Notes: generated from the sequence alone by a model not told the origin. 39,884 nucleotides of DNA from an uncultured Lachnospiraceae bacterium (GCA_902765725.1 CACXAT010000018.1:1-39884), one strand, 5' to 3'; counted from the stretch's first letter, positions 23,976 to 32,497 are shown. Made by a program: numbers and translations.

Positions 23976-25733
23976 TTAGGCCTGTTCTCCGGCAATCTGC
24001 TCCTTGAGTCTTCTGTTCTTCTTCAGCCAGTACACGAAGGTTATGACTGTGACCGCCAGAAGGATCAGCTGCGGGACGATCGTCTCCACGCAGGGATAGA
24101 TGCCGAGAAGCTCAAGTACCGGATGGGACTGGATCCAGGCTACCCATGCGGGCGAATGCATCGAGAGGACATCGCCTTCGATCAGCTCCTTGATGCCGCT
24201 TCCCAGGAATGCGATCGACATGACCGCCATCAGGATACTGGTTGCCAGGAAGAACGGTTTCAGAGGCAGTCTTACGGACAGCAGGCGGATCGCCAGGAAT
24301 ACAAATACCAGGACCACGCAGCCAACCAGGAAGCCAAGCCATACCATCTTCGTATTACCGCCCGACAGCAGCGGCTGGTAGAACAGGATGACCTCGGCGC
24401 CTTCTCTGTAAACTGCCAGGAACGCGGTGAATGCCAGTGCAAATGAGCTTCCGGTCTGCGCTGCATTGCCGACCTTGCTCTCGATGTAAGCGCTCCACGC
24501 TTCCGACTCGGACTTGGATACCATCCAGTTGCTGACATAGAAGAGGACCACCACTGCGATCAGGGCCGTCACACCCTCGATCACCTCCTGCGAGGCACTG
24601 TTTGCCAGCTTCAGCTGGTTGAGCAGCCATGCAGACACAAAGCTGAGCAGGATACCCAGGACCGCGCCGGCGTACACAGGTCTGATCAGGCGCTTCTTCT
24701 CGTCTTCCGACTTCTTCATGGACGTCTTGACAAGATATGCGATGATCGCGCCCACGACCAGGATTGCTTCGAGGCCTTCACGAAGAAGGATGGTGAAGCA
24801 GGCGATGAAGGTCGCAAGTCCAGCTGAGCGGCCGCCGCCCGTAGAATTGCCGTTCTCGTCGACGCCATCCAGCTTGTTTGCGTCCGTGCGGATCATGGTC
24901 CGCAGGACATCCACCGCCTCATTGAACTCTTCTGCGGTCCCGCCTTTGGACGCTGACTTGGCAGCAGAGAACTGAAGCTCTACTTCTGATTTTCTGGCGC
25001 CGGAGATGTAACCCATGGTGTTGCGCTCAAAACCGGTGGTCTCGTAATAACCGTAATAGCCATCGTTGACACAGTTGTATGCCGTCTCGGCGTCCCCCTG
25101 GGCGTAGCTGTCCTTCGCTGCGCGGAAGACTTCGGTCATGGCGTCGGCGACATCGTTCCACGTCCAGTCAGACTCTTTTCCGGCAGCTGCAGAATAGGTT
25201 GCCCAGTCATCGTAGTACTGTTCCTGGAACAGAGCCGTCGCAGCACTCTCTCCCTCTTCAGCGATGTCCATGTCAACCTTGACGCCGTCCAGTTTGTTTG
25301 CCGCATTGCGCAGATCCGCAATCAGTACATCCTTCGCTGTCGCGAGGTCATCTGCCGTTCCATTCTCCTTAATCGTCTTGGTGCAGGCCTTGAAATCCGC
25401 CAGCGCCGTGCTCTTGTGGATCGCAGGAAGCTTCTTCTGCATCTCGACCTTGAATCCGGAACCGCCCCAGTAGACTGTCTTTGCGTCGGAGATCTGTTTC
25501 AGTGCCGTATCCGCGTCGCCCGACTGATACGTGGAGACCGCAGCCTCCAGGACCTTTTCCATACCATCTACGACCGCATTGAAGGTAAATTCCTCAATGC
25601 CGTTCTCTTCCATGTACTCACTCCAGGAAGCCGGGTACGCTGCACTTTCCTCTGCGAATGCCGTCAGCGGCAGGCTGAGTATCAGCAGCGCGAGAAGCAT
25701 AGAAACAACCGGTCTGATCCGTTTTACATTCAT
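23976..25733 (-). CDS. FTR1-family iron permease with large extracytoplasmic domain
   Basis: Iron permease of the FTR1/EfeU family. A signal peptide (about residues 1-28, ending AFA) leads into an extracytoplasmic region to about residue 295. That region is an internal duplication: both halves have a 100-residue helical unit ending in NKLDG. The membrane part has seven helices and the two iron motifs REGLE (about 318-322) and REGAE (about 443-447). In yeast Ftr1 the motif glutamates handle ferric iron produced by an oxidase; here the partner is P19-type. I chose the ATG at 25733, seven bases after GAAGG, over a GTG at 25751. It lies 52 bases after the DUF4418 gene. Confidence 0.95.
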   Translation of the reverse strand: MNVKRIRPVVSMLLALLILSLPLTAFAEESAAYPASWSEYMEENGIEEFTFNAVVDGMEKVLEAAVSTYQSGDADTALKQISDAKTVYWGGSGFKVEMQKKLPAIHKSTALADFKACTKTIKENGTADDLATAKDVLIADLRNAANKLDGVKVDMDIAEEGESAATALFQEQYYDDWATYSAAAGKESDWTWNDVADAMTEVFRAAKDSYAQGDAETAYNCVNDGYYGYYETTGFERNTMGYISGARKSEVELQFSAAKSASKGGTAEEFNEAVDVLRTMIRTDANKLDGVDENGNSTGGGRSAGLATFIACFTILLREGLEAILVVGAIIAYLVKTSMKKSEDEKKRLIRPVYAGAVLGILLSFVSAWLLNQLKLANSASQEVIEGVTALIAVVVLFYVSNWMVSKSESEAWSAYIESKVGNAAQTGSSFALAFTAFLAVYREGAEVILFYQPLLSGGNTKMVWLGFLVGCVVLVFVFLAIRLLSVRLPLKPFFLATSILMAVMSIAFLGSGIKELIEGDVLSMHSPAWVAWIQSHPVLELLGIYPCVETIVPQLILLAVTVITFVYWLKKNRRLKEQIAGEQA

Positions 25734-25785
25734 GTCCTTGCCTTCTTTCACTAAATTGATCGATAAGATGATCGATGCCAGGCTC

Positions 25786-26181
25786 TCATCTCGCTCTGAG
25801 ATGGCTGATGAGATCCGCCAGCGCTGCCAGGATCAGAAGAACCCCCATGATCCGGGCGAACGGCTGCATCATCGTATAGCACCTCATGGTATCCATCATG
25901 CACATCGGCATGATCGTTCCGGGAAGGAGGGCCGCCACTGCGGCAAGCACGGCGACTGCCGCGTCCAGCAGGAGCGAGAGCCTGCTTCGGATCAGCAGTC
26001 CTGCTGCTGTCAGCACAGCCAGGGCGATCCCGATCATAAACAGATATCTCTGTACGTCATGGCAGTGCATCCAGGTCCCGTCTTCTCCTGCCGGACAGCT
26101 GTGAAACACGGTCTGCACCCCAATGGCAAAAAGAATCGACAGCACTAGTGCTGCCCACCGTATGGCTCCTCTGTTTTTCAT
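25786..26181 (-). CDS. DUF4418 membrane protein, first gene of the iron/redox operon
   Basis: A 131-residue protein with four predicted helices. Metal-friendly residues sit in its two loops: Cys29 (FHSCPAG), then WMHCHD with Cys40 and His41, and later a methionine/cysteine-rich stretch (IMPMCMMDTMRCYTMM) with Cys94 and Cys101. This is the pattern of DUF4418. I know the family as a companion of FtsX-type ABC permease genes; no activity has been assigned that I know of. The start has GGAGG seven bases upstream. As first gene after the promoter it may sense or hand over metal. Confidence 0.8.
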   Translation of the reverse strand: MKNRGAIRWAALVLSILFAIGVQTVFHSCPAGEDGTWMHCHDVQRYLFMIGIALAVLTAAGLLIRSRLSLLLDAAVAVLAAVAALLPGTIMPMCMMDTMRCYTMMQPFARIMGVLLILAALADLISHLRAR

Positions 26182-26222
26182 ACTCTCTCCTCCGCCGGTC
26201 AGGTACGATGCGCCAATCCCCT

Positions 26223-26244
26223 ATGAGTTGTTATAAACACTCAT
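26223..26244. promoter_or_regulatory. 22-bp dyad in the leader of the iron operon
   Basis: ATGAGT at 26223-26228 and ACTCAT at 26239-26244 form an inverted repeat with a 10-base A/T-rich centre that is itself partly symmetric (TGTT...AAAC). It lies between the candidate promoter and the first gene. It could be a second operator; the regulator is not known. Confidence 0.4.
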
Positions 26245-26283
26245 CAGAAACACTAAACTATAATGAGATATTTACAACGCGGA

Positions 26284-26297
26284 TTAGCCACCACTAA
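26284..26297. promoter_or_regulatory. Candidate operator TTAG-N6-CTAA at the iron operon start site
   Basis: Dyad TTAG (26284-26287) and CTAA (26294-26297), about 5-18 bases downstream of the predicted transcription start. TTAG/CTAA half-sites recall those of DtxR/IdeR-type metal regulators, but the site is short and this is only suggestive. Confidence 0.35.
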
Positions 26298-26308
26298 CTG
26301 GCGAGCAT

Positions 26309-26337
26309 AATTTATCACAGGCATATTGCACCGTCAA
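26309..26337 (-). promoter_or_regulatory. Candidate promoter of the iron/redox operon
   Basis: On the minus strand TTGACG (26332-26337), a 17-base spacer and TAAATT (26309-26314). This predicts a start near 26302 and a leader of about 120 bases before the DUF4418 gene. It is the best promoter match in the 263-base gap 26182-26444; apart from it I see only the two dyads listed here. Confidence 0.55.
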
Positions 26338-26444
26338 GCAAGGAAGACAGTCAATGCAAAGCAATACGTTGCATACAGTCTTTTGCGGAGAAATGTTCAT
26401 CAATAAGGTGCGATACGCCTGTGATCATCACTGCGAAGCTGTAT

Positions 26445-27560
26445 TCATTTCTCAAAGGGGAACCGGTAGGGAAGGTGATACTGATCCCGGATCGTGATCA
26501 GATCCTCCTGCAGCGCCGCTCCCGCTTCGATCCCGGTGTCCTTTTTAGCCAACCGCGACAGGTACTCTTTCTCTCCCGCAGTATAGATCCGCTCCGCGCC
26601 GGGAGCCTTGCGCGAGTTCCTCAGCCCTCTCAGGATCTCTCCTGCAGTCTTCCGGAAGCTCTCCTCTCCCATGAAGAATTCCGGATTGATCACAATGAAG
26701 AAGTGTCCAAGATGATAGGGTCTTCTGCATCCGTTCTCATCACTTCCGGTCAGCATCTTCATGAAACTCCCGGCCTGCAGCGCTGCGCTGAGGATCTCCA
26801 CTACTGTCGCGTATCCGTATCCCTTATACCCGGTCGATGCGGCTGAGGAACCGCCCAGAGGCGTCAGCGCGGCCTCTCCCTTCTTCAGCTCCTCCAGGAT
26901 CAGATTGCTGTCTGTCAGGGACCTGCCGTCATTGCCGATGACCATCCCCTCGGGAGTATCCAGGCCGGCTCTCGCATAATACTCGATCTTGCCTCTCTGT
27001 ATATTGGATGTGGCACAGTCCAGAACAAAAGGAAATTCCTCATCCGTGGGAAATGAGAAGGTAAGCGGATTGGTGCCAAGCATATTCTCCACTCCGAAGG
27101 TCGGCGCGATGGAAGGTCTCGCGTTGGTTCCCGTGATCGCCAGGAGGCCCTGGTTGGAAGCCATCGTCGCCCAGTACCCCGCGATTCCGAAATGGGTGGA
27201 ATTGCGCACGGCAGCCATCCCCATCCCGTACTTCCGGGCCTTTTCGATGATTGCGTTCATCGCTCTGGCAGAGGCCACCATCCCCATGCCGTTATGCGCA
27301 TCCGCAACCAGCGTCGTCGGCGTATCCTTCAAGACTTCAAACTCTGTTACGGGATTCTGGATCCCGGCCGTGATCCGATCTATATACATCGATTTGAAAC
27401 GGTTGCATCCATGACTCGGGATTCCTCTCAGATCACTCTCCATGAGGACATCCGCGCACAGCAGCGCATCCTCACGGGGTACCCCGACTGCCACGAACGC
27501 ATCCGTCATAAAGTCACCGATCAGTTTCCAGGAAAGCATTGTCGTATCTTTCTGTTCCAT
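26445..27560 (-). CDS. Malate/L-lactate dehydrogenase family oxidoreductase (Ldh_2/AllD type)
   Basis: NAD(P)-dependent 2-hydroxyacid dehydrogenase of the family that includes sulfolactate, ureidoglycolate and malate dehydrogenases, unrelated to the classical LDH fold. Family marks in order are SDLRGIPSHGCNRF, RNSTHFGIAGYWATMA, the GTNPLTFSFPT segment and GYKGYGYATVVEI. The catalytic His in SHG and the second His in THFG are present. The frame continues upstream, but the ATG at 27560 has GGAGG four bases before it and gives 371 residues, close to family size. Substrate cannot be told. It is divergent from the amylase gene. Confidence 0.9.
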   Translation of the reverse strand: MEQKDTTMLSWKLIGDFMTDAFVAVGVPREDALLCADVLMESDLRGIPSHGCNRFKSMYIDRITAGIQNPVTEFEVLKDTPTTLVADAHNGMGMVASARAMNAIIEKARKYGMGMAAVRNSTHFGIAGYWATMASNQGLLAITGTNARPSIAPTFGVENMLGTNPLTFSFPTDEEFPFVLDCATSNIQRGKIEYYARAGLDTPEGMVIGNDGRSLTDSNLILEELKKGEAALTPLGGSSAASTGYKGYGYATVVEILSAALQAGSFMKMLTGSDENGCRRPYHLGHFFIVINPEFFMGEESFRKTAGEILRGLRNSRKAPGAERIYTAGEKEYLSRLAKKDTGIEAGAALQEDLITIRDQYHLPYRFPFEK

Positions 27561-27667
27561 AACTCCTCCATAATGAATATATTCATCTAAGTATACCATT
27601 TTCCCGCTCCTGCGGATGAGATTTACTGAGTCGGATTTATCATGAAGGCAGCACTGCTTGACAAAGC

Positions 27668-27711
27668 TGATACAATAGTTCTTGAACAAGTCATCTATAG
27701 CTTGAACAAGT
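27668..27711 (+). promoter_or_regulatory. Extended -10 promoter and paired operator repeats before the amylase gene
   Basis: TGATACAAT at 27668-27676 is an extended -10 element. It is followed by two identical 11-mers CTTGAACAAGT at 27681-27691 and 27701-27711. Each has the small dyad CTTG/CAAG, and their 20-base period puts them on the same face of the helix, directly at and after the expected start point. This is the picture of a repressor site, possibly sugar-responsive; the 185-base gap otherwise shows nothing. Confidence 0.5.
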
Positions 27712-27745
27712 TTTCTATTAAAGCGAAAGGAGGAAACAGACATTT

Positions 27746-29401
27746 ATGGATAACAAGACCATAATGCAGTATTTTGAATGGTATCTTCCGTCAGACGGTC
27801 TTCTGTGGAAAAAGGCCGCCGCCCAGGCCGGGGAACTCTCCCAGGTCGGAATCACAGATGTGTGGCTTCCGCCCGCTTATAAAGGTGCTTCCGGAGCAAA
27901 AAGTGTAGGCTACGATGTCTACGACCTCTACGACCTTGGTGAATTCGATCAGAAGGGATCAGTCCGGACCAAATACGGCACAAAGGAAGAATATCTTGAG
28001 GCAGTCCGCGCTCTTCACGGCGCAGGCATCCGAGTCATGGCGGATACCGTCCTGAACCAGATGATGGGAGCTGACGAGACGGAAAAGGTCGAGGCCATCG
28101 ACACCGCCTCTTATGACAGAGAACAGGAGACCTCCAGTCTTCATGAGATAGAAGCATGGACCAGATTCACGTTTCCGGGAAGGAAGGGCATGTACTCCGA
28201 CCGTGTCTGGACTGCCGACAACTTCTCCGGGACGGACCTGGATCAGGCGACCGGCAGTAAAGGTGTCTATCTATTCCGCGGAAAGCAGTGGAACGATGAG
28301 ACAGACTCGGAGAATGTCAATTATGACTACCTGATGGGTGTCGACCTTGACTTTGACAATCCTGACACCTGCCAGGCACTGATCGACTGGGGCAAATGGT
28401 ATTTTGAGACCGTGCAGCCAGATGCGCTGCGCCTTGACGCGGTCAAGCATATCAGCTTCGAATCCTACCGCGAATGGCTGAAGCTGATCCGCCGCGAGAC
28501 CGGCAAAGATTTCTTCGCCGTCGGGGAGTACTGGAGCGGTGATCTGGGCAAGCTGCTTCATTATATCAATGTAGTCGTAGACGGACAGCCCTCCCGTATT
28601 CCTGAGAGAAAGGCAGAGCAGACAGAGGATCCTCAGGATAACAGTCTTCCGGAGGGCGGAGCCCCAACTCAGGATGACAGCCTCCCGGAGGAAGAGATCA
28701 CGAAGGAAGCCCGGAAGATCGCGTCTGTGGGAACGCAGGAGGCAGCGCCGAAAAAGACGGAGGGAACTCAGATCGCCCTGTTCGACGTCCCACTGCATTT
28801 TGCATTTCTCAATGCCGCGACGTCGAACGGAAACTATGATATGAGGACACTGTTTGACGGAACGCTGGTGCAGGCGCGTCCGGAATGCGCGGTTACCTTC
28901 ATCGACAACCATGATACACAGCCCGGACAGGCTCTCGAGAGCTATATACCGGAATGGTTCAAGCCGATCGCCTACTCCATGATCCTGCTGCGCGAGGCCG
29001 GAACTCCCTGTGTGTTCTACGGAGACTATTACGGACTGGAGCAGAATAACGAATCGCCGATCCTCGATCTGAAGAAGCTGATCGCGATCCGCAGGCATTA
29101 TGCCTACGGCCCGCAGACCGACTACTTTGATGACAACAATATCATCGGATTCACCCGTGCCGGGGACAGCGAACATCCGGATTCCGGACTGGCGGTCCTG
29201 GCGACAGACGGATCTGAAGGAATGAAATACATGCAGATCGGACCGCAGTTTGCCGGCCAGCAGTTCTTTGATGCGCTGGGGCGTCACGACGATCCGATCA
29301 CACTGGACGAAAATGGCGGTGCCAGTTTCCATGTCCATGCAGGCTATGTATCTGTCTGGCTGCCGGAAAACGCGTACCGCTACATCCGTACAGCATTCTG
29401 A
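27746..29401 (+). CDS. Cytoplasmic alpha-amylase, GH13, with acidic insert
   Basis: Alpha-1,4-glucan hydrolase of the cytoplasmic GH13 group (AmyS-like). There is no signal peptide; the protein starts MDNKTIMQYFEWYLPSDG, as in that group. The catalytic triad is visible: nucleophile Asp near residue 231 (ALRLDAVKH), acid/base Glu near 261 (AVGEYWSGD) and the transition-state Asp near 388 (FIDNHDTQ). Family segments DVPLHFAF and GTPCVFYGDYYG follow. Between the Glu and the second half (about residues 281-342) lies an acidic, low-complexity insert that I do not expect in the family, with a 12-residue duplication. AGGAGG stands twelve bases before the ATG. The role is probably use of internalised or stored glucans. 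Confidence 0.95.
   Translation: MDNKTIMQYFEWYLPSDGLLWKKAAAQAGELSQVGITDVWLPPAYKGASGAKSVGYDVYDLYDLGEFDQKGSVRTKYGTKEEYLEAVRALHGAGIRVMADTVLNQMMGADETEKVEAIDTASYDREQETSSLHEIEAWTRFTFPGRKGMYSDRVWTADNFSGTDLDQATGSKGVYLFRGKQWNDETDSENVNYDYLMGVDLDFDNPDTCQALIDWGKWYFETVQPDALRLDAVKHISFESYREWLKLIRRETGKDFFAVGEYWSGDLGKLLHYINVVVDGQPSRIPERKAEQTEDPQDNSLPEGGAPTQDDSLPEEEITKEARKIASVGTQEAAPKKTEGTQIALFDVPLHFAFLNAATSNGNYDMRTLFDGTLVQARPECAVTFIDNHDTQPGQALESYIPEWFKPIAYSMILLREAGTPCVFYGDYYGLEQNNESPILDLKKLIAIRRHYAYGPQTDYFDDNNIIGFTRAGDSEHPDSGLAVLATDGSEGMKYMQIGPQFAGQQFFDALGRHDDPITLDENGGASFHVHAGYVSVWLPENAYRYIRTAF
28632..28691 (+). repeat. In-frame tandem repeat inside the amylase gene
   Basis: Two 24-base copies (28632-28655 and 28668-28691) differ at three positions and are offset by 36 bases, or 12 codons. 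They encode QDNSLPEG and QDDSLPEE within the acidic insert. Confidence 0.8.
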
Positions 29402-29415
29402 TCCCTCTGAAGGGG

Positions 29416-31206
29416 TCAGTCCGTCAGCTCTTCGATCCTGGAGATGATCTCTCCGATATATTCGATCGTATCAAGAAGCGGTTTCTCCGTAGTGATATCA
29501 ATACCGGCAAGAGCCGCAAGATGGGCAGGGTCCAGGGTGCTTCCCGCACTGAGGACCCTTTTCCAGTCGTCCACCGCGCTCCGCCCTTCTGTCTCGATCC
29601 GTCTGCACACCTGGGTGGCCACGGTCAGGCCGGCGCTGTAGGTATACGAATACAGGCCCATGTAATAGTGCGGCTGCCGCATCCAGGTAAGAGCCGCGTC
29701 ATCGGATATCTCAACCGCGTCTCCCCAGAACTTCTGCAGGGTCTCCTTCATAATCCCGCTCAGTGTCTCGGCATTCACGCTGCCGCCTTCATCCACGATC
29801 CGGTACACCTCTCTCTGATAAGCCGCCTCCAACAGATGTGTCACGAAATTATGATAATAGGTGTTGCCGATCATGCAGGACAGGACCCATCTTGTCAGCC
29901 GCCTGTCATCGCTGGTCTTCAGCAGATAATGAGCCATCAGCAGCTCATTCATGGTCGAGGGCGCCTCCACGAAATACGTGGATACTTCAGTGTCAAAGAC
30001 AGACTGCGCACTGTTGCACGCCTTGAAATGTCCCGCATGTCCCAGTTCATGGGCAAGGGTGAATACATCCGCCATGCGCTCATTCCAGGAGAGCAGGATA
30101 AACGAATTCTTCCCGTAGGGGCTTGCGCAGAATCCGCCGGTGGACTTCCCCTGGTTCCGGGCAAAGTCGATCCAGCGTCCGCTGTACGCCTCCTTCACCA
30201 TGTCAACATAGTCCTCTCCCAGGATCGACAGACCTTTTTCAATGTACTGCCTTGACTCTTCTATCGTCACCTTCGGATCGTACTCCGGATCCACCGCGAT
30301 CTTCAGATCTGCGTAAGTCATCCTGTCGAGATGGTGGATCTTCTGCAGCAGCCTTGCGTACCTGCGCATATGGGGAGCCAGCTTCTCCATGATCAGATCG
30401 ATCTGGCGGTGATACATGTCGACACTGACCTTCTGCGGAAAGAGCAGATAATCGATCACAGAATCAAAGCCTCTCACCGTTGCCTCCGCCTTCTCGTTCT
30501 GCACCTGGGCATTGTAGGCGGCGGCTGTCACATTTTCATAGTCACACAGTTTCGCGGAAAATGCGCTGAATGCAGCTCTTCTCACCTGCGTGTCCTCTTC
30601 ATATTCATAGTTATCCTCATACAGAGAATATCCCAGCGGATACTCCTTGTCTCCCACATGGAATGAAGGGAACTTCATGTCCGCCAGCTTCGCCATGTTG
30701 TAGATCTGATAGGGCACGTTCCTCGCCTGTCCGAGCGCCGCAAGCACGCGCTCGGTCTCAGCCGACAGCTGATGGGGCTTCTCTCTGATGATGTCCGCCA
30801 GGTAGCCCTTATTGGCGGCTGCCGTCTTCAGCGCTTCCTCAAGCACTGCATCATCCTGCCCGCAGATCTCTGTGCGGATGAAGCTGAGCTGGCTGAGCAG
30901 CTCGGCAGTCAGTCTGCCGATGCGGTCATTGAGCTCCTGATTGTGCGTGTCATAATAGTCCACCGATACTGCGAGCTCACAGTAATTGCCTGTCAGCAGC
31001 ATGATCGTATACACTTCCCTGAATTCATCCAGGCATGCATTGATCCTCTCCGGCGTATCCAGCTTCCCCTTATAGGTGTTCTCGATGTTCCCGGCCAGTG
31101 TCTTCATACGATCGGCGTCACGAAGCATCTCTTCCTCCGAAGCATAGATGGAGGACAGGTCCCACTTCAGCTCTTCCGGCACATCCCTGCGCATTGTCAT
31201 ATCCAT
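29416..31206 (-). CDS. pepF: Oligoendopeptidase F (M3 family)
   Basis: Cytoplasmic zinc metallopeptidase that cuts medium-sized peptides. The zinc motif HELGHAGHF lies near residue 384 and the third ligand region is STYFVEAPSTMNELL, both as expected for PepF. The 596 residues match the family length. The start at 31206 has AGGAG seven bases upstream. It converges with the amylase gene with only 14 bases between stop codons, where an imperfect hairpin (29398-29417) may serve as a shared terminator. Confidence 0.96.
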   Translation of the reverse strand: MDMTMRRDVPEELKWDLSSIYASEEEMLRDADRMKTLAGNIENTYKGKLDTPERINACLDEFREVYTIMLLTGNYCELAVSVDYYDTHNQELNDRIGRLTAELLSQLSFIRTEICGQDDAVLEEALKTAAANKGYLADIIREKPHQLSAETERVLAALGQARNVPYQIYNMAKLADMKFPSFHVGDKEYPLGYSLYEDNYEYEEDTQVRRAAFSAFSAKLCDYENVTAAAYNAQVQNEKAEATVRGFDSVIDYLLFPQKVSVDMYHRQIDLIMEKLAPHMRRYARLLQKIHHLDRMTYADLKIAVDPEYDPKVTIEESRQYIEKGLSILGEDYVDMVKEAYSGRWIDFARNQGKSTGGFCASPYGKNSFILLSWNERMADVFTLAHELGHAGHFKACNSAQSVFDTEVSTYFVEAPSTMNELLMAHYLLKTSDDRRLTRWVLSCMIGNTYYHNFVTHLLEAAYQREVYRIVDEGGSVNAETLSGIMKETLQKFWGDAVEISDDAALTWMRQPHYYMGLYSYTYSAGLTVATQVCRRIETEGRSAVDDWKRVLSAGSTLDPAHLAALAGIDITTEKPLLDTIEYIGEIISRIEELTD

Positions 31207-31294
31207 ATGTTCTCTCCTGTATTCGTAAGTCTCTGCCGTTTCCGGCAGGCAGCGGATTCTTCGCAGGATTCCATTTTATCATATCTGCCTCTTA

Positions 31295-31324
31295 TTGTCT
31301 GTGACCGCTTCCGGATGCTATAAT
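31295..31324 (+). promoter_or_regulatory. Promoter of the lectin-like protein gene
   Basis: TTGTCT (31295-31300), an 18-base spacer and a perfect TATAAT (31319-31324) preceded by TGC, an extended -10. It lies 57 bases before the start codon. Confidence 0.65.
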
Positions 31325-31380
31325 GTCTGTACAATATAGATCTTTACAGCGTTTATTTCAGTCATTTCTGGAGGTGTCCT

Positions 31381-32493
31381 ATGATGAAACGATTTGCAGC
31401 ATCTGTACTGACACTGATCCTTGCGGCAGGATGCCTGGGGCGCATCCCGGCCCAGGAAGGCACAGCACATACCTACCGCCTGGTCATTTCCGACTGCACC
31501 TGGACAGAGGCGTTCCAGGAAGCACTTGACGCAGGAGGGTATCTTGCGCGGTTCGAGACAAGGGAAGAATACCAGACGGTCCTGAAGGAGATCAATGATG
31601 CCGGAGCCAGCGGCTATATGTTCCGGATCGGAGGCAGGCGGAACCCCGACTCCCCAAGCTATTACTGGGCAGACCGCAGCAACACACTCTCCGGCGCTGT
31701 GCTGAACAGTCCCTCCTACTGGGGCGCCTCCGAATGGATGGGCGGCGAGCCCAGTTTCCAGGACGGAGACATCATAGAATGCTACATGGATATCTACTAC
31801 TATGCCAATGAAGGACGCTGGGTCTGGAATGACGTTCCGGACGATATTGTCTCCGTCGTTCCCAGCTACAGCGGGCGTCTTGCCTATATCATAGAATTCG
31901 ACAATGGAGCGCCGCAGACAGTACAGCCCTCCTCCGCCGGCTGGCAGGATGCCTACAGCAGCTTCGTCCTGAATCAGGAATACCTGGATTCAGACCAGCC
32001 TTTTGGAGATGAATTTGACCAGACCTATGACAATATCTCCTATGCGCTGCATGACCTGAACAGGGATGGAACGCCGGAGCTTCTGATCTTCAATGGGAAT
32101 GAAGTGTATGCAGGCAGCGCCAACTATCTGTATCAGTACACTTCCGGCGATGTGAAATACAAGGGCACCATGCCCGGCGTCAACTATAACCCGTATTATT
32201 ACATCGACAGTGAGACCATACCGGGGCTCTTTGTATCCGGAGCGCATACCGGCGCATTCTGGACCAACTATTATTTCATGGAAAATGGAATCCTTGCGTC
32301 GGAGCAGGTCATATCGACGGAAGGCAGCGAGGACGGTCCGGAGCTTGCCAGGACCAGTAATGACGTCCTGTACAATGCGTACCTGTCCATAAAGAATGAA
32401 ACGGACGGCAATATGCTGCCCTTCTATACCCTGAGTGAAGTGAACCAGATGGGCTGGGAAACCTTCGTGGAACAGTATGATCTGACCCCGTAA
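31381..32493 (+). CDS. Secreted C-type-lectin-like domain protein
   Basis: A 370-residue exported protein. The N-terminus (MMKRFAASVLTLILAAGC) is a signal peptide, with Cys19 possibly lipidated, though the lipobox is imperfect. Residues about 30-165 follow the C-type lectin plan: CTWTEAFQEALDAGGYLARF, a REEYQTVLKEI helix, YYWADRS, WMGGEPSFQDG with an EP pair, WVWNDVPDD with the WND motif, and a closing AYIIEF strand. The C-terminal half has a Clostridia-type domain with DLNRDGTPELLI, an EF-hand-like calcium loop. I recognise the fold but not a specific family, and the ligand is unknown. GGAGG lies six bases before the ATG; a strong hairpin terminator follows. Confidence 0.75.
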   Translation: MMKRFAASVLTLILAAGCLGRIPAQEGTAHTYRLVISDCTWTEAFQEALDAGGYLARFETREEYQTVLKEINDAGASGYMFRIGGRRNPDSPSYYWADRSNTLSGAVLNSPSYWGASEWMGGEPSFQDGDIIECYMDIYYYANEGRWVWNDVPDDIVSVVPSYSGRLAYIIEFDNGAPQTVQPSSAGWQDAYSSFVLNQEYLDSDQPFGDEFDQTYDNISYALHDLNRDGTPELLIFNGNEVYAGSANYLYQYTSGDVKYKGTMPGVNYNPYYYIDSETIPGLFVSGAHTGAFWTNYYFMENGILASEQVISTEGSEDGPELARTSNDVLYNAYLSIKNETDGNMLPFYTLSEVNQMGWETFVEQYDLTP

Positions 32494-32497
32494 ACAG

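Noticed and set aside
29398..29417. Short hairpin between the amylase and pepF stop codons
   Set aside because: Imperfect stem and no T tract; mentioned only as a possible weak shared terminator.
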